Source of the DNA: Drosophila persimilis
Taxonomy: Eukaryota > Arthropoda > Insecta > Diptera > Drosophilidae
Reading direction: 5' to 3'
Assembly: GCF_003286085.1 (NCBI RefSeq)
Contig: NW_020825389.1
Coordinates: 1 to 64,000, forward strand
Length of the DNA: 64,000 nt
In this document: piece after piece, positions 1-8,440 of the stretch
Numbering within the stretch: position 1 is the first letter of the stretch
Layout of the letters: each line of letters starts with the position of its first letter
Notes under the pieces: model-generated
The model's input: the letters and a program-made list of their open reading frames with translations, nothing else
Told to the model about the DNA's origin: nothing
Databases searched by the model: none
Position numbers and translations under genes: made by a program

Positions 1-322
1 GGGATTGGCGGGTATTTTCTAACATATAAACCCCTGTCCACGAAACGACGCTCGAACTCCAGCACCGTAGCTCCCAAGGAGCTCAGGGTACTCTCTGGCG
101 AGTCCGTCTCCAACTCAGCCAGATCCGCATCCCCCTCTGAGTCGCACCGTGGTTCGAAGAGGGAAGCATTTGCGGAGGGGTTCCCTCCCAGGGCCTGGTC
201 GATATGACGGCAGAACTTATTTGAGTAACGCACTCACCACCCGCTTCGGCTCTTGCCGAGTTGTCCATATCATCCATAACATCCATATTATTGGTCGTCA
301 GATTTGGAGCAAGTGCGTCCAT
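1..322 (-). pseudogene. gag: gag 5' fragment, frameshifted copy (U0)
   Basis: This is the N-terminal 107 or so codons of ORF1, starting with the same MDALAPN start as every other copy. It carries the ISSAVIST allele after the VTQ motif. At about 196-200 it has three Gs where the other copies have four, which throws the frame off after the TRP motif; the shifted frame stops at 83. Two nearby substitutions (around 145-151) are also private to this copy. The remainder lies outside the window. The lost base sits in a homopolymer in a stretch that is rich in such differences, so a sequencing or consensus error is as likely as a true mutation. Confidence 0.75.
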
Positions 323-557
323 TTGGTGGCCTGGTCCAGGTACTCAGTAGCTTGCTTTTCCTTCCTCTTTCAGTTCTTTCCAGTTGGGGGTTTATTGGCT
401 TCACTGAATTAAGGCACGATCACAGATGATTATATTGCATTATTTGCAATTATTTGGCACATATTGTTTATTTAGTTTCATTTAATTTAGTCCCGGTTGA
501 AACATGTATTTAAAAACATTTAAAGTTCCACATAAAACAACAAAAAACACAAGTCAC
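1..557 (-). mobile_element. U0: partial telomeric non-LTR retrotransposon (5' end only)
   Basis: Only the 5' end of this element is in the window: the gag start at 322 and a 5' UTR of about 235 nt (323-557). It is truncated by the window edge, so its class (gag-only or gag-pol) cannot be told. The 5' terminus abuts the oligo(T) tract of U1 at 558. Relative to other copies it has several one-base homopolymer differences (near 199, 382 and 403). Confidence 0.85.
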
Positions 558-1690
558 TTTTTTTTTTTCGATGTAATTAGATGCGCGTGCACGCCTACGA
601 TGCGCACACTCGCCCGCCAGCTTTGCTACTGGCGGAGTTTATTTTCAGCTTTTCTCATTACCAGTACTTCGGCAATTTACATTTAAGCTTAACTTACACA
701 ATGATGTGATTTTTAAAATTGGGCGGGCTGTAACATTAACATTAGCATTACAGTAGCATTACATTAACATTAACATTAAAACATGAAACTAATGGTCTGG
801 CAGCCCTTATGTGTCAATCACAGGATTAACGTACATAAATCAGCAGGTGGTCACAAACAGATAAGTATTGACAATATTGAACAATTATTTACATTTTAAT
901 TTAATTTAATTCTATTTTATTTCTATTTGCAGGTACTGGATCATCGTCGGTCGTCTGGAGCAGAGTGTTGGCACGGTGCGCAACCGTACGGCGCTGGATG
1001 AGCGCGTGTGTAAGGTGCGGCAGGAGACGTGGACATGCAACAGCGCCGTGCAGAGTGGATGGAGCGATCGCCGTGGGTCCTCCAGGTGGCCCGGGATTCG
1101 GCCAGATTTGTGTGGCGATGGTTGCCAGCAGCCATGAAGTGCAGGAAAACCAACCCCTGCGTGGATTCGGATGCGCCATGTGTGCGGCGCAAGCGTGTCC
1201 AAATTGGCATTCATAGCCAACCAGCAGCCGTGATGACTCTCGTCCGCGGAGCCCTTCTGGAGGGCCGGATGCCGTGGTGACGCCCATGAGAAAGGATCAG
1301 AGGAGCAACTAGGGGTGTCGCCCGGTGTCGCAAGCGTGTTTGTACACGCTTCAGGTGAGTTTTGTGCCGTTTATATTACTCTGTGGAGGGGATAATTTTG
1401 CAAATTTTAATGTCATTTTTACATTTACCAGGTACAACGACAATGTCCACCACAGGAACATTGGGCTTGCTGCGGCCGGATTGCGGCGTCCCAGTGAGCG
1501 GCGCCCTTGCTGCACCAAAGTGCGGAGTCACTGTGGCGGGTGTGCGCAATGTGCCGGCCGGCATCATCGTCGTTGTTGTGGTCATCGTCATCTGAGATGG
1601 ATTGGACATCGGTTGATGATTTGGACGTCGTCGTCGTCGTCATCTGAGATGATTAGGACGTCGTCGTCGTCGTCGTCGTCGACCACCCGT
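558..1690 (-). other. 3' UTR and decayed ORF2 C-terminal region of U1, with an antisense intron
   Basis: The 3' UTR proper is about 558-940: oligo(T) at 558-568, a 10-bp palindrome at 585-594, a hairpin at 614-635 and CATTAA-type repeats around 732-780. From about 940 leftwards in the sense direction this corresponds to the end of ORF2 in U7 and U9, but here many one-base indels break the frame. On the plus strand a pyrimidine-rich acceptor ends at 932, and a GT-AG intron-like segment of 77 nt lies at 1355-1431 (donor GTGAGT, acceptor TTACCAG), matching 78-nt versions in U7 and U9. Confidence 0.7.
585..635 (-). repeat. Conserved 3'-terminal palindrome and hairpin (first copy)
   Basis: GCGTGCACGC at 585-594 is a perfect 10-bp palindrome. 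At 614-620 and 629-635 a 7-bp perfect inverted repeat (CCGCCAG/CTGGCGG) brackets an 8-nt loop. The hairpin begins about 46 nt from the oligo(A) tract in the sense RNA. The same two structures sit at the same offset in every other 3' end in the window, in both element classes and in the partial U12. A role as a 3' recognition structure for the RT is inference. Confidence 0.7.
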
Positions 1691-4600
1691 TCAAGGCGCC
1701 GTCGGACTTGCTCCAGTCCGTGGTCCAGAAGTGCCTCTTGCGGATTGCGTCGATGGCTGTCGTCCAGGGTGCGTGAGCTGCTGCTTGCAGCCCGTGTCTG
1801 GCAACGATGATGTGACGTCTGCCGGTTGCTGCTCGCCAGAATTTGCCGTGTCTGCTGCTGAGTCCGCTGCTGCGTCTGCTGCTGCATCTGTTGTTGTGTC
1901 TGCTGCTGAGTCCGCTGCTGCGTCTGCTGCTGGGTCCGCTGCTGCGTCTGCTGCTGCATCTGCTGCTGAGTCTGCTGCTGCGTCTGCTGCTGAGTCTGCT
2001 GCTGCGTCTGCTGCTGCGTCGCTGGATCGGGATCCCCCTCGTAATCTGGCAGGATTATCCTTTTGGACAGAAAGTGGCTGGCCAAAGATAAGAGCCACTA
2101 TTCTTTCTCGGGGAGTTTGGCCGCTGAGGTATCGTTTTCTGAAGCAATTTATCATCGATTCGTTGAACCTTTCGGGGTTCGGATTGATATTTTGTTGTTG
2201 GATTCTTCTTAATTGCCTGGCGTCTGATTCCTCCTGTCTCTTTCTTTTCAGCTCCTCCTCTTCGAGACGGATCAGCGTTGGAAGCGATTCCTCGGAGATG
2301 GCCGGATCTGGATGTTGATGAAGATGGCTGCTCCGATCCTGATTTTGAGGCTGCAGCGGGCGGAAGTGTTGGAGCAGCTGTTGCAGATAACGTGGTCTCT
2401 GCAATCGCTGTGGTTCATACGGCTGCAGTAATAGTTTCCGAGCCTCCGGATTGACATGGCAAGCCAAGGAGTTGGCGAAGCGCCCACTTGCCGCATGGAA
2501 CACTTCGTCGATTGTGTCTAGATTGTGAGTCTGTCTTATCGCATCGTTCCTGGTGAACCTTGTCGCCTTCATTGCCCGTCTAATAATTTTATTTTGTAGG
2601 CTTTGCACCCGTCGCAGCTGGGAATCGGATGTAAGTGCGCCCCAAACCGGAAGACCATATTGCCAAATGGGCATGATGAGCTGCTTGATGACTATAGCCT
2701 TGGTTTCGCTTGGCAGCCGGCTTTTTGGGCCAGCAAGCCAGTCCAGTTTGGCCGCTCTTGATCGGAGTTTTGTGCAGATCCTCGTGATGTGTGAGCTTAG
2801 GGTGAGTTTTTTGTCCAATTTTATGCCCAGATATGTGTGTGATTTGGCAAGTGGCACAGCCTGTCCATTTATAGTCGGCGTTTGCCTTAAGTCCGTTGAT
2901 CTAATTGTCCTCAGTGTGAATATTACATGTCCGGTTTTTTTCGCATTTATGTTAATGCACCACTTCTTGGCCCATATAGAGAAGTGAGTCAGGTATTTTT
3001 GGTTATATTTGACTGCGACATTTGGGATTGCAGATGCGCTCATTATCACCGTGTCGTCGGCATACGTGGACAGCAGCATTGATTCCCGTTCTGGATGGAA
3101 GCCAGTGCTGTCCGGGATGAGGTGAGGCATTGGCATGTCCGAGGCATAGATTGTGTATAGGATTGGCCCAAGTACACTACCCTGCGGGACTCCAGCTGAT
3201 ATTTTCCCGATTCTTGAAAGTTCCTCGTCTCCGCAGCTCACACGAAAAGTGCGTTCAGCCAGGTAGCTCTCCAGAATGCAGTACAAATTTAAAGGCAGCA
3301 GCTTCATCAACTTGTACAGCAGCCCTTCATGCCATACTCGGTCAAAAGCTTCGGAAATGTCCAGGAAAATTGCCGAGCAAACTTGTTTTTTCTCATACGC
3401 CTTGAGGATGTATTGAGTGACTCGAGCCAGCTGCTGTTCAGTGCCATGCTCCCGCCGAAATCCAAATTGGTAATTGGGTACGGCCTTGGCAAAATTCTCC
3501 ACCTCAAACAGTCTCGCCATCAGCAATTTTTCAAAGATCTTTGAAAGGCCAGATAATAGACTGATTGGCCGGTAGGAACACATGTCTGCTGTGTTTTTGC
3601 CCGGTTTTAAAATCATTTTAATCTGGGCATGTTTCCACTGACTTGGAAAGTGGCCCAGCCTGAAAATGGAGTTATATATTAGTATTAAATATAATAACGC
3701 TTTTTTTGGCAAATTTTTAATCAGTTTGTTATCGATTTTGTCTCCCCCAGGTGATTTGGACAGCTCCAATGCATCCACAATCTGCATCAGCTCAGGCAGT
3801 GTGACTGGTCTGAAGGGAATCCTGGTTTCCTGGTCCGGTTGTAGCTGCTTCTGCCGTTTTGACTGCTCACGCTCTCTGTTGATTGCGGCCCGCTCTTCAT
3901 CTGAATTGGACAGTATCGGGCTGAATCTCTCCTCCAGGTGAGTAGCAAAGGCATCGGCTGTCTCAGCTGTTGACTTTGTCCACGAGACACTTGCCTTGCC
4001 TCCAGTCATAGTTGGCAGCCTCAGTGGCCAGTTTGGCTGCGGCTGTCTTTTGATTGTGCTGGTCAATTTCCATAGTTTCTGCATTTGATAGCGGTCTTTG
4101 TTGTCAATCCCTGTGAACAGTTTGTTGATGTTTTTGTTTTTCAGGATTGTGAGCCCCTTGTTAAGACGATTTTGCGCCGCCCTGTAGTTTCGTCTGGCTT
4201 CGATGGTGCGGGTCGCCAGCCAGATCCTCTTGCACTGCTGTTTGATGGAGAGCAGCTCGCTTGTAGCCTCGTCCAGCTTGAGGTGATGGTGCCGGTGATG
4301 TTGCTGTGACCGCTGCTGATGATGATGCTGACGCTGCTGTGGCCATCTTCGATGAGTGTTTGGATGCTGCTGTTGATGTTGTGTTGTTGCTGCTGCTGCT
4401 GCTACCCGTATATTGTTCAAAAACAAGTAAACGACGTCATCAATGTCCTGCGCTATCCTAATCTCGGTGTTGAGATTGATCAACCGTTCCAGCGACTTTT
4501 GGAACAGGCTGATATTGGCACGTGCTGGGAGCAGATGTTTCCTGACTGTGGGCGTAGGATGTCTACGTCCACCGCTGCCGATCGTCAACTCAACCCTGAG

Positions 4601-5365
4601 CAGCAAGTGATCAGAGTCCAAATCCGAGCTTGAACGGATACTCAGGTGAGTGTCGTTGATTCCTTTGTAGATTCCAAAGTCAATCGCTGATGGTCTCTTT
4701 TTTTTGTCGTAGGGATAGTGTGTGGCACCACCGGTGGCCAGCAAATTGCAGCCGTTGTTGGTGTGTACAGCCTCCATCAGTGCTTTCCCTCTGGCGCATC
4801 CACGGGCATTTCCCCACCACATATGCTTCGCGTTCCAGTCACCGCATACAAGGAAGCCGGATGCTGTTTCTTCGACGCAGAGTTCTTCAAAATGTCTTAT
4901 CAATCCAGTAAAATGGGCAGGCGCCCACTTGAATACAGGCGGACAGTAGATCGGCGCAAAAATAATTCCCTTTTTATTTTCCTTTTCAGTGAAGACGATG
5001 ACAGGTGCACTCTGGATGAATGGCTTTGAAATTGGCTGCAGAGCAGAGTGGGTGACATCGTCCCGGACCAGGATGGCTACTCCCCCTCTGCGATCGTTTG
5101 CCGGATTTTGTGCAGTGTAAGTGTGGAATCCGCTCACAGAGACGGCCCTTGTGCGTGTTTCGATGACCATCATTAATTGTATTTTTTCCCTTTTCAGGAA
5201 AACTTCGACCTCGTTCAACTTGTTTGTCACACCACACGCGTTCCAGAAGGCAATTTTAAAAGTGTTGCCGTTCTGGCTGACGCTGTGGGTGGAGATAGTC
5301 TGTACTGGATTGACTTTTTGGTTTGACAGGCCATTCGGGACTGGACTATACATAAAAGGCATCAT
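1691..5365 (-). CDS. pol: ORF2: endonuclease-reverse transcriptase, C-terminus frameshifted (U1)
   Basis: This is the Pol protein of a jockey-clade LINE: target-site nicking and target-primed reverse transcription onto chromosome ends. The open frame is 1,224 aa. An APE-type endonuclease spans about residues 35-260, with GDWNAKHMWWGN near 173 and the SDH motif near 250. The RT catalytic motifs are intact: LDISEAFDRVW near 670, GVPQGSVLGP near 725 and TYADDT near 767. No RNase H is recognisable. It starts at ATGATG, overlapping the gag stop by 20 nt in another frame. At about 2060-2063 it has four Ts (plus strand) where U7 and U9 have three. This shifts the frame into an Ala/Asp-rich reading of the QQQT repeat region and ends the ORF about 250 residues early. 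Catalytic domains are therefore complete; only the low-complexity tail is lost. Confidence 0.85.
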   Translation of the reverse strand: MMPFMYSPVPNGLSNQKVNPVQTISTHSVSQNGNTFKIAFWNACGVTNKLNEVEVFLKREKIQLMMVIETRTRAVSVSGFHTYTAQNPANDRRGGVAILVRDDVTHSALQPISKPFIQSAPVIVFTEKENKKGIIFAPIYCPPVFKWAPAHFTGLIRHFEELCVEETASGFLVCGDWNAKHMWWGNARGCARGKALMEAVHTNNGCNLLATGGATHYPYDKKKRPSAIDFGIYKGINDTHLSIRSSSDLDSDHLLLRVELTIGSGGRRHPTPTVRKHLLPARANISLFQKSLERLINLNTEIRIAQDIDDVVYLFLNNIRVAAAAATTQHQQQHPNTHRRWPQQRQHHHQQRSQQHHRHHHLKLDEATSELLSIKQQCKRIWLATRTIEARRNYRAAQNRLNKGLTILKNKNINKLFTGIDNKDRYQMQKLWKLTSTIKRQPQPNWPLRLPTMTGGKASVSWTKSTAETADAFATHLEERFSPILSNSDEERAAINREREQSKRQKQLQPDQETRIPFRPVTLPELMQIVDALELSKSPGGDKIDNKLIKNLPKKALLYLILIYNSIFRLGHFPSQWKHAQIKMILKPGKNTADMCSYRPISLLSGLSKIFEKLLMARLFEVENFAKAVPNYQFGFRREHGTEQQLARVTQYILKAYEKKQVCSAIFLDISEAFDRVWHEGLLYKLMKLLPLNLYCILESYLAERTFRVSCGDEELSRIGKISAGVPQGSVLGPILYTIYASDMPMPHLIPDSTGFHPERESMLLSTYADDTVIMSASAIPNVAVKYNQKYLTHFSIWAKKWCININAKKTGHVIFTLRTIRSTDLRQTPTINGQAVPLAKSHTYLGIKLDKKLTLSSHITRICTKLRSRAAKLDWLAGPKSRLPSETKAIVIKQLIMPIWQYGLPVWGALTSDSQLRRVQSLQNKIIRRAMKATRFTRNDAIRQTHNLDTIDEVFHAASGRFANSLACHVNPEARKLLLQPYEPQRLQRPRYLQQLLQHFRPLQPQNQDRSSHLHQHPDPAISEESLPTLIRLEEEELKRKRQEESDARQLRRIQQQNINPNPERFNESMINCFRKRYLSGQTPRERIVALIFGQPLSVQKDNPARLRGGSRSSDAAADAAADSAADAAADSAADAAADAAADPAADAAADSAADTTTDAAADAAADSAADTANSGEQQPADVTSSLPDTGCKQQLTHPGRQPSTQSARGTSGPRTGASPTAP

Positions 5366-8216
5366 TGGCGGAGGACAGGGCCATGTCCAAAGAGTTTGGT
5401 GAACTGCTATTTGTTGTTTTGCTTGTCTTATTTGTATTGATGTTTATTAATTTAACTATTGCAGAAAATAGACTATCGATTTTGGCCTCAAGTCTTGTGA
5501 GAAATTCTGCATTTTCTTTATGGGCATGGGACTGGAAATTTGCGGGGAGAGTTTTTTGCTGTTCTTGTTGCTGCTGGTGGTGGTGCTGCTGCTGTTCATC
5601 CCTCAACTTCTGTTGAAACTTGGCCAAATGATTTTCGGCCGGATTGGCTTGAGCACCTCGGCTATACAAGGGCCTGCGGGTGTTGGGCGTTGCTGCTGCT
5701 ATTGGAGTTGATGCTGATGCTGCTTTGGCCCCTTGTACAACTCTTGCGCGCTGCTGCCGCTGATGCTGCTGCTGCTGTGGCCGCTTCCTTTGTGATGGAT
5801 GTTGCTGCTCAACAGTACGGACATATGGCTGCTGCTGTTGCTGTGGTCGGCGATGCTGCTGTTGATGATTGTCCGCTCGTGGCTGTTGCTGCTGCTGCTG
5901 CTGCTCCTGCTCAGTAATTCCGCTACGTACTACCCGGCTGTACGACGGCCTGCCGCTGCCGCTGATTGTTGCTGGCTGCTGTTGTTGTTGTTGGCGGCCC
6001 TGTCGTTGCGTCTGCTGTGACTGCTGCTGATGATGCTGCTGCTGCTGCTGCGTACGCTGGTGTTTGTTGTGTTTCTGTTGTGGGCGTTGCTGCTCGGTTT
6101 GCTGCTGTGGCTGCTGGCGTTGCTGTTGATACTGCTGCTCACCGATGAGCCGGTTTGCCCTTAACTGGCTGCGAGCCTTTTTGTAGGCGGCACATCCCTT
6201 GTAGCAGCTCACGTGCTTGCCGCTACAGTTGGCGCATTTGGGATCCTCCTGCCTGGGTTTCCTGCATGCTGTTGTGGGGTGATCTCCTGCGCATTTCATA
6301 CACTTGTATGGCCGTCTGCAATAGTTTTTTGTATGCCCAAACTCCTGGCACCGATGGCACTGCGCTGGGTCGCGTGGCTTGGCTTGTCTCACTATGGAGA
6401 CGCATTGATTGGCCAGGTTTTTAATGTCGAGTATTGCCTCGTGGCCGCCATCCGCCTTGGGCTGAATTTCAACCTCAAAAATGTTTAGAGGCCTTCCATT
6501 ATAACGGTGTTTTAATCCTCGGATAAACCTCGCAGTAAATCCGAGTCGTTCAAGCTCCTCAGAGATCCAGCTGCTGGGCGTGGTGTGGTGTAAGTGTCGC
6601 ACTATTACACGATAGCCCCTTTCGCTGCGCGGCTGGTGTGTGTGCAATTGGGTGCTGTCTTCAGCTAGGGCGTTCTGAATGGCGTTGTATGTTATAATGT
6701 CGTCGCAGTGGACTCTAAGTCCACTGTTGGCCATCGATTTCGTTGTGAATTTCCCCACGTTCGGATTTGTTGTCAATTTGTTAATCAGGGGTAAAATTGC
6801 AGGCACCAGGGGCAGGAAGATTGTTGGGACCTTGGTGCTGCGTAATGACGGTTGGACTGGCGTTAAATTTATACTAATGGCTGGCTGATGTTGTGTCTGA
6901 TGGTTGTCCGTCTCCATCTGTTGGCTTTCAGCCTCTATCCTTTGGGGCTCCCTATGTTGGGCCTCCGGAACCGGAACCACACTATTTGACAGTGAGCTTA
7001 TTTGCCCAGCATCTGACTCCATCTGCCGGGTCTCATGATGCAGCCTTTTCGCGAATTGGCTCTTGAACATGGGCGTGTCCAGAGTGAGGCAGGTGAAGTC
7101 ATCGTCATCTGTATCCGTTTCGATCGCCGCGCATCTTCTTTTGAGCGGCGAGCGAAACGAATTAGTAGTCAATTTATCCTTTGATATAGGGGTAATGGGC
7201 AGGGGCGAGGGCATTTCATTGGCCAGTAGCGGGGGAACGCTAATTAGCCATTCCTTTACCAGTTGAGTTCTGGTACTAGGCCTTGTCTGTATGTTATGCT
7301 CGTCCGCCTGAGTCAGAGTAGGCAGCAAGCATTTTCTGCTTCTGCTAGTATTATTGCGTTCAGCTGTCGTCAAACTTTGTTGCTGTTGCTGGTCATTGTT
7401 TTTCTTTATGCCGTTTACAGTTTCGGCATAAGTCAGTGTGTTTGTCTTTGTTTTGTTATTGGCGTAGGTCAGGCTAGCTTCGTTCTTGTATGTGTTTGTG
7501 TTTTGGTTCGGCGGGAGAGAGCAAGCATCTCTCTTTTTGTCATAAGTGTGTGAGTGCATGTTTGGCGGCAAACGCTTTGGGGCTTGATGTGACGAGCCTC
7601 CGTTTTGATTGTGCGCCAAGGGTTCGGCTGCCGAGAGAGCGCAAGCGTCGCTCTCTCTGATGCTTGTGTGAGTTGTTTGCTTGTTTTTGTTTTCGCTAAT
7701 GTTTTGGCGCGAAAACATATGGGCATAACATTTGTTCTTGTTTTGTTTATGTGCACTTAAATGCTCTTTGGTAAGAGCGAAAGCGCCGCTATTTTGGGAA
7801 CCCGTTGCGCTTTCGCTGGGAACTATTTTTGTCTGCGTGTTTGTACGTGTATTTGATGGCGGTTTTTCTTGTATGTTGGCGTCTGTTTTTGGTGGGATTG
7901 GCGGGTATTTTCTAACATATAAACCCCTGTCCACGAAACGACGCTCGAACTCCAGCACCGTAGCTCCCAAGGAGCTCAGGGTACTCTCTGGCGAGTCCGT
8001 CTCCAACTCAGCCAGATCCGCATCCCCCTCTGAGTCGAACATTGGTTCGAAGAGGGAAGCATTTGCGGAGGGGTTCCCTCCCAGGGGCCTGGTCATTATA
8101 TCGGTAGCACTATTTTGAGTAACGCACTCACCACCCGCTTCGGCTCTTGCCGAGTTGTCCATAGCATCCATAACATCCATATTATTGGTCGTCAGATTTG
8201 GAGCAAGTGCGTCCAT
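5346..8216 (-). CDS. gag: ORF1 Gag, long-class C-terminus (U1)
   Basis: This is the nucleic-acid-binding structural protein of the element (956 aa), expected to coat the RNA and, in telomeric elements, to help deliver it to chromosome ends. The N-terminal 500 residues are low-complexity (Asn/Thr/Ser/Gln-rich). A conserved jockey-type Gag core lies at about 500-615. It is followed by three zinc knuckles at about 619-674: C-X2-C-X4-H-X4-C, C-X2-C-X3-H-X4-C and C-X2-C-X3-H-X6-C. A Gln-rich stretch (about 690-860) precedes a short amphipathic C-terminal segment, LEAKIDSLFSAIVKL. The ATG sits in CAAATGG and is shared by all copies. Alleles: NSATDIMT patch, full-length TKTNTLTYAE insert, SSLSNS. 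Confidence 0.9.
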   Translation of the reverse strand: MDALAPNLTTNNMDVMDAMDNSARAEAGGECVTQNSATDIMTRPLGGNPSANASLFEPMFDSEGDADLAELETDSPESTLSSLGATVLEFERRFVDRGLYVRKYPPIPPKTDANIQEKPPSNTRTNTQTKIVPSESATGSQNSGAFALTKEHLSAHKQNKNKCYAHMFSRQNISENKNKQTTHTSIRESDACALSAAEPLAHNQNGGSSHQAPKRLPPNMHSHTYDKKRDACSLPPNQNTNTYKNEASLTYANNKTKTNTLTYAETVNGIKKNNDQQQQQSLTTAERNNTSRSRKCLLPTLTQADEHNIQTRPSTRTQLVKEWLISVPPLLANEMPSPLPITPISKDKLTTNSFRSPLKRRCAAIETDTDDDDFTCLTLDTPMFKSQFAKRLHHETRQMESDAGQISSLSNSVVPVPEAQHREPQRIEAESQQMETDNHQTQHQPAISINLTPVQPSLRSTKVPTIFLPLVPAILPLINKLTTNPNVGKFTTKSMANSGLRVHCDDIITYNAIQNALAEDSTQLHTHQPRSERGYRVIVRHLHHTTPSSWISEELERLGFTARFIRGLKHRYNGRPLNIFEVEIQPKADGGHEAILDIKNLANQCVSIVRQAKPRDPAQCHRCQEFGHTKNYCRRPYKCMKCAGDHPTTACRKPRQEDPKCANCSGKHVSCYKGCAAYKKARSQLRANRLIGEQQYQQQRQQPQQQTEQQRPQQKHNKHQRTQQQQQHHQQQSQQTQRQGRQQQQQQPATISGSGRPSYSRVVRSGITEQEQQQQQQQPRADNHQQQHRRPQQQQQPYVRTVEQQHPSQRKRPQQQQHQRQQRARVVQGAKAASASTPIAAATPNTRRPLYSRGAQANPAENHLAKFQQKLRDEQQQHHHQQQQEQQKTLPANFQSHAHKENAEFLTRLEAKIDSLFSAIVKLININTNKTSKTTNSSSPNSLDMALSSANDAFYV

Positions 8217-8440
8217 TTGATGGCCTGGTCCAGGTACTCAGTTGCTTTGCTTTTCCTCTTTCCTCAGTTGGGTTTATTGGCTTCCCTGAATTAAGGCACG
8301 ATCACAGATGATTATATTGCATTATTTGCAATTATTTGGCACATATTGTTTATTTAGTTTCCATTTAATTTAATCCCGGTTTAAACATGTATTTTAATAC
8401 ATTTAAAGTTCCACATAAAACAACAAAAAACACAAGTCAC

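Larger units (their letters stand above)
558..8440 (-). mobile_element. U1: complete gag-pol telomeric retrotransposon (long class)
   Basis: This element is 7,883 bp long. In sense order (right to left) it has a 5' UTR (8440-8217), ORF1 gag (8216-5346), ORF2 pol (from 5365), a 3' UTR, and an oligo(A) tract seen as T11 at 558-568. There are no terminal repeats. Gag plus an endonuclease-RT ORF identify it as an autonomous jockey-like element, comparable to TAHRE/TART of Drosophila telomeres. ORF2 is frameshifted in its C-terminal part. The 3'-terminal sequence (569-640) is nearly the same as that of the gag-only elements. Confidence 0.9.

Noticed and set aside
1660-1682. GTCGTC runs as a microsatellite of interest
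   Set aside because: They encode the Asp runs of ORF2 on the minus strand; length varies by one codon between copies, as expected for such tracts.
3053-5365. RNase H domain in ORF2
   Set aside because: No recognisable RNase H motif after the RT; the tail is low-complexity, in line with other jockey-like elements.
7732-8118. Plus-strand 128-aa ORF found open in all complete units
   Set aside because: It lies wholly inside the conserved gag 5' region, so its persistence follows from gag conservation; the changes seen are those expected from gag alleles. No independent evidence.
558-8440. LTR retrotransposon or retrovirus
   Set aside because: No long terminal repeats, no protease or integrase; an endonuclease of APE type plus 3' oligo(A) fits a non-LTR element.
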